DNA of 64,000 bases from Pelomonas sp. CA6 (GCF_022549225.1 NZ_JAKZFD010000002.1:186001-250000), one strand, 5' to 3'. Counted from the first letter of the stretch, positions 1-9,255 are shown. Notes: generated from the sequence alone by a model not told the origin. Made by a program: numbers and translations.

Positions 1-119
1 CTGGGCATCGCGACCACGCTCAGGATGCGTGAGCCGGGGAACACGCTGCAGTAGAAGGCCGCGGCCTCCTCCGCCTCGCGGGTGTACCAAAGGAAGGGGG
101 TGATGCGCTGCGGTGCCAT
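1..119 (-). CDS. VOC/PhnB-like protein (N-terminal fragment)
   Basis: Only the first 39 or so codons lie in the window; the gene runs off the left edge. The readable N-terminus begins MAPQRITPFLWYTREAEEAA and continues with AFYCSVFPGSRI. This is the opening beta-alpha unit of PhnB-like glyoxalase/VOC proteins (the family once named 3-demethylubiquinone-9 3-methyltransferase), in which FLWY...AEEAAAFY is characteristic. Most members have no proven substrate, so no reaction is assigned. The start ATG is preceded by AGGACCTTCC-type sequence with only a modest ribosome site. It is divergent from the Anbu operon, across a 233-bp spacer. Confidence 0.75.
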   Translation of the reverse strand, partial: MAPQRITPFLWYTREAEEAAAFYCSVFPGSRILSVVAMP

Positions 120-171
120 GGGAAGGTCCTCCCGTGAAGTGGGGCGCGGCCGGCGGCCCGTCCGCCGGTCA

Positions 172-189
172 TCGTCGTCAGGACGACGA
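172..189. promoter_or_regulatory. Inverted repeat in divergent spacer, possible operator
   Basis: TCGTCGTC-AG-GACGACGA is a perfect 8+8 bp inverted repeat in the 233-bp spacer between the divergent VOC gene and the Anbu operon, about 50 bp upstream of the VOC start. A second dyad, CGGCGG-CCCGT-CCGCCG, lies just to its left (151-167). The position would suit an operator for the VOC gene. In DNA this GC-rich, chance dyads are common, so support is weak. Confidence 0.25.
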
Positions 190-352
190 ACCGCAGCGGT
201 GCGTTTCGACAAGCCCGGCGCCGTCGCACCAATCTGTGGCAGCCGCCGTGCACCAGCCCGGAGATCATGCACCGACACCGGGTGCAAGCCGCCCCCGGGA
301 CGGGCACGGACCTTGCGTTCACCCGGAGCCAGCTGTTGCCGGAGTCCTGTTC

Positions 353-1795
353 ATGCATGCGCTGACCCTGCCGCCCTCGGGGCATTACGACGAGATGCTG
401 CTGCCCAGCGGGGCGATACGCCCGAGCTACCAGCCCTTCGCCGACTGGCTGCACGCCCAGACGCCCGAGGCGCTGGCCAAGAAGCGGGCCGAGGCCGACC
501 TGCTGTTCCACAAGGTGGGCATCACCTTCGCGGTCTACGGCGACGAGGCCGGCGCGGAGCGGCTGATCCCCTTCGACACCGTGCCACGCATCGTGCCGGC
601 CGACGAATGGCGGCTGCTGCAGCGCGGGCTGCGCCAGCGCGTCACCGCGCTGAACCGCTTTCTGTGGGACATCTACCACGACCACGAGATCGTCAAGGCC
701 GGCCTGATCCCGGCCGAGCAGGTCTTCGCGAACGCGCAGTATCAGCCGGCGATGCAGGGGCTGGACCTGCCGCTGGGCGTGTATGCCCACATCACCGGCG
801 TGGACCTGATCCGACATGCCGACGGCGGCTATTACGTGCTGGAGGACAACCTGCGCGTGCCCTCCGGGGTCAGCTACATGCTGGAGAACCGCAAGATGAT
901 GATGCGGCTCTTCCCCGAGCTGTTCGCGCAGTACGCGGTGGCGCCGGTGGCCCACTATCCGGCGCTGCTGCTGAACACGCTGCGCCAGGCCAGCCCGGCC
1001 GACAACCCCACGGTGGTGGTGCTGACGCCGGGGCCGTTCAACTCGGCCTACTTCGAACATGCCTTCCTGGCGCAGCAGATGGGCGTGGAACTGGTCGAGG
1101 GGCAGGACCTGTTCGTGCGCGACGGCTTCGTCTACATGCGCACCACCGTGGGCCCCAAGCGGGTGGACGTGATCTACCGCCGCATCGACGACGCCTTCCT
1201 GGACCCGCTGGCCTTCCGCGCCGATTCCATGCTGGGCGTGCCCGGCCTGCTGTCGGTGTACAAGCAGGGCCATGTGGTGCTGGCCAACGCGATCGGCACC
1301 GGGGTGGCGGACGACAAGTCCATCTATCCCTATGTGCCCGAGATGATCCGCTTCTACCTCGGCGAGGAGCCCATCCTGCACAACGTGCCCACCTGGCAGT
1401 GCCGCAAGCCCGAGGACCTGGACCATGTGCTGGCCCACATGGCGGAGCTGGTGGTCAAGGAGGTGCATGGCGCCGGCGGCTACGGCATGCTGGTGGGCCC
1501 GGCCGCCAGCGCGGCCGAGGTGGCGGACTTCCGCGAACGGGTCCGGGCCAACCCCGCCAACTACATCGCCCAGCCCACGCTGTGCCTGTCCAGCTGCCCG
1601 ACCTTCGTCGAGCGCGGCATCGCGCCGCGCCACATCGACCTGCGCCCCTTCGTGCTCTCCGGCCGCGAGGTGGACATGGTGGCCGGCGGGCTGACCCGTG
1701 TCGCGCTGAAGGCCGGCTCCCTGGTGGTGAACTCCTCGCAGGGCGGCGGCACCAAGGACACCTGGATCCTCGAAAACCGACCGGAGACGCCATGA
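353..1795 (+). CDS. Circularly permuted ATP-grasp protein (COG2308) of the Anbu operon
   Basis: 480 residues, starting MHALTLPPSGHYDEMLLPSG. The family is the circularly permuted type 2 ATP-grasp proteins (DUF404/DUF407, COG2308). Typical segments are visible: FHKVGITFAVYG, LNRFLWDIYHDHEI, the DGGYYVLEDNLRVPSG metal/nucleotide region and the C-terminal SSQGGGTKDTW. ATP-grasp enzymes usually make amide or peptide-like bonds; the substrate here is unknown. I chose the ATG at 353 because family homology begins there, although the frame is open further upstream. Its stop overlaps the next start (ATGATG). It is always found with alpha-E, transglutaminase and Anbu genes, as here, which suggests a small-peptide synthesis and turnover system. 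Confidence 0.92.
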   Translation: MHALTLPPSGHYDEMLLPSGAIRPSYQPFADWLHAQTPEALAKKRAEADLLFHKVGITFAVYGDEAGAERLIPFDTVPRIVPADEWRLLQRGLRQRVTALNRFLWDIYHDHEIVKAGLIPAEQVFANAQYQPAMQGLDLPLGVYAHITGVDLIRHADGGYYVLEDNLRVPSGVSYMLENRKMMMRLFPELFAQYAVAPVAHYPALLLNTLRQASPADNPTVVVLTPGPFNSAYFEHAFLAQQMGVELVEGQDLFVRDGFVYMRTTVGPKRVDVIYRRIDDAFLDPLAFRADSMLGVPGLLSVYKQGHVVLANAIGTGVADDKSIYPYVPEMIRFYLGEEPILHNVPTWQCRKPEDLDHVLAHMAELVVKEVHGAGGYGMLVGPAASAAEVADFRERVRANPANYIAQPTLCLSSCPTFVERGIAPRHIDLRPFVLSGREVDMVAGGLTRVALKAGSLVVNSSQGGGTKDTWILENRPETP

Positions 1796-2763
1796 TGCTG
1801 TCGAGAACCGCCGCGCAGCTCTACTGGATGAGCCGCTATCTGGAGCGCGCCGAGAACCTGGTCCGCATGCTGGACGTGACCCATTCGCTGTCGTTGCTGC
1901 CGCAGACGCGCGGCGCGGCCACCGAGCTGGCGGCGCCGCTGTCCGTCACCGGCACGCTGGAGGCCTATACGCGCCGCCACGACAGGCTCAGCGCCGAGCA
2001 GCTCTTTCGCTTCATGGGGCTGGACCTGGACAACCCGGCCTCGGTGCTGTCCTGCATCCGCCAGGCGCGCGAAAACGCGCATGCGGTGCGCGGCCAGATC
2101 ACCGCCGAGATGTGGGAGGCCATCAACGCCAGCTGGCTGGAGGCGCGCGAGCTGGCCAAGCGCGGCATGGCCGACCCCTCCTCCTTCTTCGACTGGGTCA
2201 AGGAGCGTTCGCACCTGTTCCGCGGCGCCACCTACGGCACGCTGCAGCGCAACGACGCCTACTGCTTCATCCGCCTGGGCACCTTCATCGAGCGCGCCGA
2301 CAACACCGCGCGGCTGCTGGACGTGAAGAGCCAGCTGATCGCCCCCGCGGTGGACACGCTGGCGCCGGTGGACGCGCCCAGCGAGAGCGCGCCGGACTTC
2401 TATGCCTGGAACGCGCTGCTGCGCTCGCTGTCGGCCTTCGAGGCCTACCACGCCGCCTACCGCGACAGCCTCAACGGCCGCCGCGTCACCGAGCTGCTGA
2501 TCCTGCGTCCCGACGTGCCGCGCTCGCTGCGCGCCTGCTGCCAGGAGATCCGCGCGGTGCTGCCGCAGATCGAGGCACGCGACGGCGCCGACGACGCCGG
2601 CCGCCTGGTCAAGCGCCGCGCCGGCGCGATGGCGCTGCGGCTGGAGCATGGCTGCGTCGACGAGATTCTGGAGATGGGCCTGCACACCTGGCTGACGCGC
2701 TTCCTGGAGGTCTCGGCCCAGCTGGGCGACGACATCCAGCAGGCCTACTTCGAGGCCCAATGA
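1792..2763 (+). CDS. Alpha-E domain protein (COG2307) of the Anbu operon
   Basis: 323 residues, beginning MMLSRTAAQLYWMSRYLERA, the hallmark N-terminus of alpha-E (DUF403) proteins, which are all-helical and of unknown activity. Family features include the repeated RAEN/RADNTARLLDVK segments (ERAENLVRMLDV near the start, ERADNTARLLDV near the middle). The start at 1792 overlaps the upstream stop by four bases (ATGA), indicating translational coupling; the ATG three bases on is equally possible. The protein is presumed to work with the ATP-grasp partner, and many genomes carry the two as neighbours or fusions. Confidence 0.92.
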   Translation: MMLSRTAAQLYWMSRYLERAENLVRMLDVTHSLSLLPQTRGAATELAAPLSVTGTLEAYTRRHDRLSAEQLFRFMGLDLDNPASVLSCIRQARENAHAVRGQITAEMWEAINASWLEARELAKRGMADPSSFFDWVKERSHLFRGATYGTLQRNDAYCFIRLGTFIERADNTARLLDVKSQLIAPAVDTLAPVDAPSESAPDFYAWNALLRSLSAFEAYHAAYRDSLNGRRVTELLILRPDVPRSLRACCQEIRAVLPQIEARDGADDAGRLVKRRAGAMALRLEHGCVDEILEMGLHTWLTRFLEVSAQLGDDIQQAYFEAQ

Positions 2764-2776
2764 CGGGAGCGCGGCC

Positions 2777-3616
2777 ATGCATCTGCACATCTCCCATGAA
2801 ACGGTGTACGTGTACGAGGCACCGCTGTCGCGCAGCACCCAGTACCTGCGCCTGACGCCGCGCGGCGCCCCCGGCGTGCAGGTGCTGGACTGGCAACTCA
2901 CGCTGCCCGGCCCGGCAACCCGCTGCGAAGACGCCTTCGGCAACCCCCTGCATGTGCTGAGCCTGGACGGGCCGCGGCGCGAAATCCACCTGATCGCGCG
3001 TGGCGAGGTGATCACCTGCGACGACGCGCCGCGACCGCAGCCGCCGGACGGCCTGCCAACGCAGCTGTTCCTGCGCGACACGCCGCTGACGCGGGCCGAC
3101 GCGGCGCTCGCCGCCTTCGCCGCCGGCTTCGCGCCCGCGGCCCAGAACGCACCACACGAGGCGCTGATGGCGCTGATGCGGCAGCTGGGCGAGCGCATGC
3201 CCTATGTGCAGGGCGCCACCGACGCCGCCACCGCGGCGGCCCAGGCCTTCGCCAGCGGCCACGGCGTGTGCCAGGACCACGCCCAGGTCTTCGTCGCCTG
3301 CGCGCGACGGCTGGGCCTGCCGGCGCGCTATGTCTCGGGCTATCTCGCCACCGACGCCGAGCATGTGGCCAGCCACGCCTGGGCCGAGGTTTTTCTGCCC
3401 GCCGGCGAGGACGGCGCGGCCGGCTGGCTGGGCTACGACGTTTCCAACCAGTGCCTGGCCAACGGCCGCCATGTGAAGCTGGCCATCGGCGCGGACTACC
3501 TGGACGCCTGCCCGGTGCGCGGCGTGCGCCTGGGCGGCGGGCTGGAGACGCTGCATGCGCTGGTGCAGGTGCGTCCCCGCGATGCGGCCACCGCCGCGCC
3601 GGGCGCCGACCAGTGA
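2777..3616 (+). CDS. Transglutaminase-like cysteine peptidase-fold protein of the Anbu operon
   Basis: 279 residues. The N-terminal part (from MHLHISHETVYVYEAPLSRS) is the bacterial transglutaminase-like N-domain. The core carries the full catalytic triad: Cys165 in GHGVCQDHAQ, His200 in SHAWAEVF and Asp221 in GYDVSNQ. Proteins of this family are papain-fold amidases or transpeptidases rather than true crosslinkers in most cases. No signal peptide is seen, so it should act in the cytoplasm with its neighbours. It starts 13 bp after the alpha-E stop and lies 19 bp before the Anbu gene, within one transcription unit. Confidence 0.92.
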   Translation: MHLHISHETVYVYEAPLSRSTQYLRLTPRGAPGVQVLDWQLTLPGPATRCEDAFGNPLHVLSLDGPRREIHLIARGEVITCDDAPRPQPPDGLPTQLFLRDTPLTRADAALAAFAAGFAPAAQNAPHEALMALMRQLGERMPYVQGATDAATAAAQAFASGHGVCQDHAQVFVACARRLGLPARYVSGYLATDAEHVASHAWAEVFLPAGEDGAAGWLGYDVSNQCLANGRHVKLAIGADYLDACPVRGVRLGGGLETLHALVQVRPRDAATAAPGADQ

Positions 3617-3635
3617 TGCCTTAAGCTCTCGCCCC

Positions 3636-4379
3636 ATGACTTACTGCGTTGCCATGCGGCTGCGGGCCGGCCTGCTGTTCGCCTCCGATTCGCGCACCAA
3701 TGCGGGCGTGGACCACATCGCCACCTTCCGCAAGATGGCCTTGTTCGAGCAACCCGGCGAACGGCTGATCGTGCTGCTCAACGCCGGCAACCTCGCCACC
3801 ACGCAGAGCGTGGTGAGCCTGCTGCGCCTGCGCAGCCAGCCCCAGCACGGCGGCAGCCAGCACCTGATGGGCGTGGCCTCGCTGTACGACGCGGCGGAGC
3901 TGGTCGGGCAGACGCTGAAGGAGGTGGTCGCGCGTGACACCAGCAACGGCGGCACGCTGAGCCAGGGCGTGGACTTCGGCGCCAACTTCCTGGTCGGTGG
4001 CCAGATCCGCGGCGAGCGGCCGCGCCTGTTCCACGTCTATCCGCAGGGCAACTTCATCGAGTCCACCGAGGACACGCCCTATCTGCAGATCGGCGAGTCC
4101 AAATACGGCAAGCCCATCCTGGACCGCGTCGTCAACTTCGACAGCAGCCTCAACGAGGCCGCCAAGTGCACGCTGATCTCGTTCGACTCGACCATACGCA
4201 GCAACCTCTCGGTGGGCCTGCCGCTGGACATGCTGCTGTACAAGGCCGACAGCTTCGCGCCCGCCGACCCGCACCGCATCACCGCCGAGGACCCCTACTT
4301 CAACAGGCTGCGCCAGGGCTGGGGCAGCGGGCTGAAGCGGGTCTTCGCCAAGCTGCCCGACGAAGACTGGTTCCGCTGA
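3636..4379 (+). CDS. Anbu, proteasome-type peptidase (COG3484)
   Basis: 247 residues, starting MTYCVAMRLRAGLLFASDSR. This matches Anbu (ancestral beta-subunit), a bacterial Ntn-hydrolase homologous to HslV and 20S proteasome beta subunits. The nucleophile Thr is residue 2, directly after the initiator Met. FASDSRTNAG provides the conserved Asp and Ser near the active site, and KYGKPILDR is typical of the family. I chose ATG 3636 because it places Thr2 correctly; the frame is open upstream. It closes the ATP-grasp/alpha-E/transglutaminase operon, the canonical Anbu context. Members assemble into open helical rings; the physiological substrate is not known. Confidence 0.93.
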   Translation: MTYCVAMRLRAGLLFASDSRTNAGVDHIATFRKMALFEQPGERLIVLLNAGNLATTQSVVSLLRLRSQPQHGGSQHLMGVASLYDAAELVGQTLKEVVARDTSNGGTLSQGVDFGANFLVGGQIRGERPRLFHVYPQGNFIESTEDTPYLQIGESKYGKPILDRVVNFDSSLNEAAKCTLISFDSTIRSNLSVGLPLDMLLYKADSFAPADPHRITAEDPYFNRLRQGWGSGLKRVFAKLPDEDWFR

Positions 4380-4407
4380 GCGCGCCGCCCGGTCCCGTCG
4401 GGCCGGC

Positions 4408-6438
4408 TCAGCGCCGCGCCTCGGCCAGGCGCCGCGCCCACAGGTAGAGCGCCGCGCCCGTGCCGACGAAGGCCAGCGCGCCCACCCAGACCGCGGTTTC
4501 GGCAAAGCCCTCGCCGACCAGGGCCAGCGGCGCGCCCTGGCCCGAGAACACCACGATCGCGGCCAGCGCCACGCCGATCAGGCTTTCGCCGACGATCAGG
4601 CCGGAGGCCAGCAGCACGCCCAGCTGCTTCGTCGCTTCGGGCCGGGCGGCACGCTCGGCGCGGCGGTCGAACCACCAGCCGGCCAGCGCGCCGACGACGA
4701 TCATCAGCGTCGACGAGGTCGGCAGGTAGATGCCCAGGCCCACCGCCAGCGGTGGCAGATAGGCGCGGCCGCCCGTGGCGCGCTTGATCAGCGCGTCGAC
4801 CGCGATCAGGCCCACGCCCAGCGCCGCGCCCAGGCCGATCAGGCCCCAGTCCAGGCTGCCCTGGATCACGCCCTTGGCCAGCGCCGAGATCAGCGCCGCC
4901 TGCGGCGCCGCCAGCGCGCGCGCCGGGTCCGCGCCCGGGGCGCCGGCGAAGCCGTAGGCCTGGTTCAGCAGGTCCAGCACCGGCGGGATCACCAGCGCGC
5001 CGGCGACCACGCCGACGATCAGCGCCAGCTGCTGGCGCCAGGGCGTGGCGTCCACCAGCTGGCCGGTCTTCAGGTCCTGCAGGTTGTCGTTGGAGATGGT
5101 GGCCACCGCGAACACCACCGCGGTGACGAAGAGCGCGAAGGCCACCAGCGCCGGCCCCGCTTCGGCCGGCAGCAGCGGCTTCACGCCCAGCACCAGCAAC
5201 AGCGACGCGACGATCACCACCAGGATGCCCACGCCCGACAGCGGGCTGTTGGACGAGCCGATCAGCCCCGCCATGTAGCCGCACACCGCCGCGACGAAGA
5301 AGCTCATCAGCGCGATGAAGGCCACGCCGCCGACCACCAGCGGCAGCAGCTGCGCCGACAGGCCCGCGCCGCTCGCGAACTGGGCCAGCAGCGCAGCGAT
5401 GGGCAGCATGCAGGCCAGCGTGATCAGCGCGACCCAGCCGATGGGGATGTCCTGTTCCGTGCGCGGCAGCCGTGCGCCCTGACCGGCGCGGCGCGCGCGC
5501 GAGGCCTGCAGCGCCGAGGCCAGGCCGCGGCCCACCGGCAGCGCCAGCTTCAACAGCGTCCAGACCGCCGCCACGCCGATGGTGCCGGCGCCGATGAAGC
5601 GCACCTTCTTGCTCCAGGTCGCCTGCGCGATGTCGGCCACCGGGCCGGTCCAGTCCTGCAGGCTGCTCAGGTAGGGCACCGCGCCGGCCCAGGCGATCAG
5701 CGCGCCAAGCAGGATGGCCAGGCCCACCCACAGCCCCACCAGATGGCCCACCGCCAGCAGCGCGAAGGACAGGCTGAAGTTGAAGCCGCTGGCCGCGCCG
5801 CCCGCCGTGCCGTTGGGCGTCTCGTGACCGCCGCCGAGGCGGAAGAAGCGCGCCACCTCGCCGGCGAACACCTGGGTGGCGACGACCAGCGCGAACGCCG
5901 CCGACGCGACGCTGCCCACGACGATGGCCAGCAGGCCCTTGCGCCCGTCCTCGGCCGCGTCGCCGCCGGCCCGCGAGCCGACCTTCAGCACCTCGGCGCA
6001 GGCCACGCCCTCGGGATAGGGCAGGTCCGACCCCGTCACCAGCGCGCGCCGCAGCGGGATCGAATACATCACCCCCAGCACCCCGCCCAGCGCGCAGATG
6101 GTGAAGGACACCCAATAGGGGAAGCCCTGCCACCAGCCGATCATCACCAGGCCCGGCAGCACGAAGATGATGGAGGACAGCGTGCCGGCCGAGGAGGCCA
6201 CGGTCTGCACGATGTTGTTCTCGTGGATGGTGGCGCCGGCCGCATAGCGCAGCAGCGCCATGGAGATCACCGCGGCCGGGATGGAGGTCGCGAAGGTCAG
6301 CCCGGCCTTGAGGCCGAAGTAGACGTTCGCCGCCGTGAACACCAGCGTGATCAGCACGCCCAGCACCAGGCCGCGCAGACTCAGTTCACGGCCCAGGGCA
6401 GCGGGGCTGCCGGCCAACGGGGGGTTCGGGTTGCTCAC
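4408..6438 (-). CDS. OPT family oligopeptide transporter
   Basis: 676 residues, strongly hydrophobic throughout with about 14-16 predicted membrane spans. The N-terminal LVLGVLITLVFTAANVYFGL and GLTFATSIPAAVISM segments, and the repeated PYPEGVACAEVLK and PLSGVG elements, are characteristic of bacterial OPT-superfamily transporters, proton-coupled importers of oligopeptides or metal-peptide chelates. The best start is the GTG at 6438, because GGAGG stands about 10 bases upstream and the hydrophobic core follows at once; an ATG lies 17 codons upstream. The gene is convergent with the Anbu operon (28-bp gap). The exact substrate cannot be read from sequence. Confidence 0.9.
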   Translation of the reverse strand: MSNPNPPLAGSPAALGRELSLRGLVLGVLITLVFTAANVYFGLKAGLTFATSIPAAVISMALLRYAAGATIHENNIVQTVASSAGTLSSIIFVLPGLVMIGWWQGFPYWVSFTICALGGVLGVMYSIPLRRALVTGSDLPYPEGVACAEVLKVGSRAGGDAAEDGRKGLLAIVVGSVASAAFALVVATQVFAGEVARFFRLGGGHETPNGTAGGAASGFNFSLSFALLAVGHLVGLWVGLAILLGALIAWAGAVPYLSSLQDWTGPVADIAQATWSKKVRFIGAGTIGVAAVWTLLKLALPVGRGLASALQASRARRAGQGARLPRTEQDIPIGWVALITLACMLPIAALLAQFASGAGLSAQLLPLVVGGVAFIALMSFFVAAVCGYMAGLIGSSNSPLSGVGILVVIVASLLLVLGVKPLLPAEAGPALVAFALFVTAVVFAVATISNDNLQDLKTGQLVDATPWRQQLALIVGVVAGALVIPPVLDLLNQAYGFAGAPGADPARALAAPQAALISALAKGVIQGSLDWGLIGLGAALGVGLIAVDALIKRATGGRAYLPPLAVGLGIYLPTSSTLMIVVGALAGWWFDRRAERAARPEATKQLGVLLASGLIVGESLIGVALAAIVVFSGQGAPLALVGEGFAETAVWVGALAFVGTGAALYLWARRLAEARR

Positions 6439-6585
6439 GGGCGATGTCCTCCAGGTCGCGATGGGGGCGCCGCGGCGCCGTCGCGGCATTCTCCACCCGC
6501 GCCCGGGGTCAGACAGCCGTCACGCCGGGGCCGCCGCACGCCGCCGCAGTCCGGCCCGCGCCCGCGGCCCCAAGCCCCTGCAGGC

Positions 6586-7464
6586 TCAGACCGGCCCGTC
6601 GACGCGCATCGAGTAGTCCACCGCGCGCACATCCTTGGTCAGGCGGCCGATGGAGATGCGGTCCACGCCGGTCGCGGCGATCCAGCGCAGCTGGTCCAGC
6701 GCGACGCCACCCGAGACCTCCAGCAAGGCCTGGCCCGCATGGGCGTCGCGGTTGATTGCGACGGCCTCGCGCATCATGGCCTCGCTGAAGTTGTCCAGCA
6801 GCACGCTGGTTGCGCCCGCGGCCAGCGCCTCGCGCAGCTGGGCCAGGGTCTCGACCTCGATCTGGATGTCCACGCCGGCGTTCAGGGCCTGGGCGTTGGC
6901 CAGCGCCTGGCTCACGCCGCCGGCGGCGGCGATGTGGTTCTCCTTGATCAGGATGCCGTCGTACAGCGCCAGGCGCTGGTTGGCGCCGCCGCCCACGCGC
7001 ACCGCGTACTTCTGCGCCAGGCGCAGCCCCGGCAGGGTCTTGCGCGTGTCCAGCACGGCGCAGCCGCGCGGGTTGGGGCTGGCGCCTTCCACGGCGCGCG
7101 CATGGGCGCGCGTCAGCGTCGCGGTGCCCGAGAGCAGCTGCAGGAAATTCAGCGCCGGCCGCTCGGCCGACAGCAGCGCGCGGCCATCGGCCTCGATGCG
7201 GCAGACCACGGTGTCGGGCTGCATGTCCGCGCCTTCGGCGTACAGCCATTCGATGCGGCTGTTGCCGTCCAGGCGCGCGAACACGCCTTCGAACCAATCG
7301 CGGCCACACAGCACCGCGGCTTCGCGCACCCGCACATGGGCGCGCACGCGGCGGCCGGCCGGCACCAGCTGGGCGGTCCAGTCGCAGCGCCCGATGTCCT
7401 CGAACAGCGCGTCGCGGATGTTGCGCTCGCGCGCCTCGGTCAGGGTTTCGTTGTGGTCGAACAT
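6586..7464 (-). CDS. nadC: Nicotinate-nucleotide pyrophosphorylase (carboxylating)
   Basis: 292 residues, normal for the family. NadC converts quinolinate and PRPP to nicotinate mononucleotide, CO2 and pyrophosphate in de novo NAD synthesis. Visible family signatures: EDIGRCDW near the N-terminus, NFLQLLSGTATLT, the DTRKTLPGLR substrate/PRPP loop, KYAVRVGGGANQR, ILIKENHI, and the C-terminal EVSGGV and GVDRISIGRLTK phosphate-binding strands. nadA and nadB are not in the window. The FAH-family gene lies 8 bp upstream on the same strand, so the two are probably co-transcribed. Confidence 0.96.
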   Translation of the reverse strand: MFDHNETLTEARERNIRDALFEDIGRCDWTAQLVPAGRRVRAHVRVREAAVLCGRDWFEGVFARLDGNSRIEWLYAEGADMQPDTVVCRIEADGRALLSAERPALNFLQLLSGTATLTRAHARAVEGASPNPRGCAVLDTRKTLPGLRLAQKYAVRVGGGANQRLALYDGILIKENHIAAAGGVSQALANAQALNAGVDIQIEVETLAQLREALAAGATSVLLDNFSEAMMREAVAINRDAHAGQALLEVSGGVALDQLRWIAATGVDRISIGRLTKDVRAVDYSMRVDGPV

Positions 7465-7472
7465 GAAGGCAC

Positions 7473-8171
7473 TCACTCCGGCTGGCCGATCGCGAGGCGC
7501 AGCTCGCCCAGGCCCTCGATGACACCCAGCAGTTGGTCGCCCGGCTGCACCGGCCCCACGCCCTCGGGCGTGCCGGTGTAGATCAGGTCGCCCGGGCCCA
7601 GGTGGTAGTACTGCGACAGGTTGGCGACCAGCTCGGGCACGCTCCAGATCATGTCGGACAGGTCGCCGCGCTGCTTCTCGACGCCGTTCACGGCCAGCGT
7701 GATCGCGCCGGCGCGCAGCTCGCCGCTCTCGCTGCGCGGCACCAGCTCGGTGATCACCGCGGCATGCTCGAAGGCCTTGCCCAGGTCCCAGGGCCGGCCG
7801 TTGGCCTTGGCGGCGTTCTGCAGGTCGCGGCGCGTCATGTCCAGGCCCGCGGCATAGCCCCAGACGGCCGCCGCCGCCTGCTCGGCGCTGGCACGGAAGA
7901 CCGGCGCGCCCAGCGCCACCACCAGCTCCATTTCGTAATGCAGGTTGCCGGTGCCCGGCGCATACGGGATGGCGGAGCCGGCCGGCGCCAGGCTGCTGGC
8001 GGGCTTGGTGAAATAGAAAGGCGGCTCGCGGTCGGGGTCGCTGCCCATTTCGCGCGCGTGGGCGGCGTAGTTGCGGCCGACGCAGAAGATGCGGCTCACC
8101 GCGTAGCGGGCGGACTGGCCGCGCACGGCGACGCTGGCCTGGGGGGCGGGCGGAAAGATGTAGGAGCTCAT
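7473..8171 (-). CDS. Fumarylacetoacetate hydrolase family protein
   Basis: 232 residues, the length of the short FAH-domain enzymes (fumarylpyruvate hydrolase, 5-oxopent-3-ene-tricarboxylate type, YcgM-like). Motifs: RIFCVGRNYAAHAREMG at the N-terminus, FYFTKPASSL, the HYEMELVVALG metal-binding Glu pair, GYAAGLDMTRRDLQ, and DLIYTGTPEGVGPVQPGD. These fit a metal-dependent hydrolase or decarboxylase of acylpyruvates, a maleylpyruvate/fumarylpyruvate pathway enzyme, or an oxaloacetate tautomerase; context does not decide between them. It precedes nadC in the same direction. rlpA starts divergently 76 bp away. Confidence 0.9.
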   Translation of the reverse strand: MSSYIFPPAPQASVAVRGQSARYAVSRIFCVGRNYAAHAREMGSDPDREPPFYFTKPASSLAPAGSAIPYAPGTGNLHYEMELVVALGAPVFRASAEQAAAAVWGYAAGLDMTRRDLQNAAKANGRPWDLGKAFEHAAVITELVPRSESGELRAGAITLAVNGVEKQRGDLSDMIWSVPELVANLSQYYHLGPGDLIYTGTPEGVGPVQPGDQLLGVIEGLGELRLAIGQPE

Positions 8172-8247
8172 GGTCGGCACCCGGGATTCGTTCAGGAGCG
8201 CAGCATAACCTTGGCAAACCCCCCCGGCTTCGGCTAGGGTGGCGGCC

Positions 8248-9255
8248 ATGCCGAGACCGACCGACCTGATCACCCGCGGCAGCGCGCTGACGCTCGCGCT
8301 GCTGCTGGCCGCCTGTGCCAGCCGGCCTCCCTCGAGCGGCCCGGTGCCCGGCGGCGCGCGCCCGGGCTCCTGGCCCGACCGCGACGGCCCCGACGCGCGA
8401 CCGCCGCCCGACCTGGACAAGGTGCCCAACGCCGCGCCGCGCGTGGAAGCCATCCGCAAGGGTGGCCCCAACAAGCCCTACGAGGTGCTGGGCCAGCGCT
8501 ACGACCCGGTGGCCGAGGACCGGCCGATGACGGAACGCGGGCTGGCCTCCTGGTATGGCCGCAAGTTCCATGGCAAGCCGACCTCCAGCGGCGAGGTCTA
8601 CAACATGTACGCGATGACGGCGGCCCACGCCACCATGCCCATCCCCAGCTATGCGCGGGTGCGCAACCCGGCCAATGGCCGCGAGGTGATCGTGCGCGTC
8701 AACGACCGTGGGCCCTTCCATCCCGGCCGCGTGATCGACCTCAGCTACACCGCCGCGCTGAAGCTGGACCTGCTGCGCGGCGTCGCGCCGGTGGAGGTCG
8801 AGCGCATCACCTACGAGGACATCCGCACCGGCGCCTGGATGCGCGGGCGCGGCCCGGCCGACGCGCCCACGCCGCTGCCCGAGGCGCCGGTTTATGCCGC
8901 CGCCAGCCCGAGCGGCGCGCCCGAGACCACCGGCACCCAGGCCTTGCGCCGGCCGTCCGACACCCAGGCCGATGCCGATTCGCTGGACGACAAGATCAAC
9001 CGCCTGAGCGTGGCCGCGGCGCCCGGCTTCTGGCTGCAGCTGGGCGCTTTCTCGCGCCTGGACGGCGCCGAGCAGCTGCGCGAGCGTCTGGCGCGCGAGC
9101 TGGACTGGACCGCGCCGCTGCTGGCCATCTTCCGCGAGAAGAGCCTGCACCGGCTGCAGCTGGGCCCCTTCGGCAGCCGCGACGATGCGCGCGCCGCCGC
9201 CCAGCGCCTGCGCCTGGCGGCCGCCATCGAGCCGGTGCTGGTGGAGCGCCGCTGA
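8248..9255 (+). CDS. rlpA: Septal ring lytic transglycosylase RlpA family lipoprotein
   Basis: 335 residues. A lipoprotein signal is clear: LTLALLLAACAS with lipobox LLAAC near residue 23, which predicts an outer-membrane lipoprotein. A Pro-rich linker follows. The double-psi beta-barrel domain (about 94-185) has GLASWYGRKFHGKPTSSGE and the catalytic VNDRGPF with the essential Asp. A SPOR domain closes the protein (about 255-335, FWLQLGAFSR...LHRLQLGPFGSRDDA), which binds denuded septal glycan. The ATG at 8248 was chosen over the in-frame GTG three codons upstream. The merR-type gene follows after 2 bp. Confidence 0.93.
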   Translation: MPRPTDLITRGSALTLALLLAACASRPPSSGPVPGGARPGSWPDRDGPDARPPPDLDKVPNAAPRVEAIRKGGPNKPYEVLGQRYDPVAEDRPMTERGLASWYGRKFHGKPTSSGEVYNMYAMTAAHATMPIPSYARVRNPANGREVIVRVNDRGPFHPGRVIDLSYTAALKLDLLRGVAPVEVERITYEDIRTGAWMRGRGPADAPTPLPEAPVYAAASPSGAPETTGTQALRRPSDTQADADSLDDKINRLSVAAAPGFWLQLGAFSRLDGAEQLRERLARELDWTAPLLAIFREKSLHRLQLGPFGSRDDARAAAQRLRLAAAIEPVLVERR

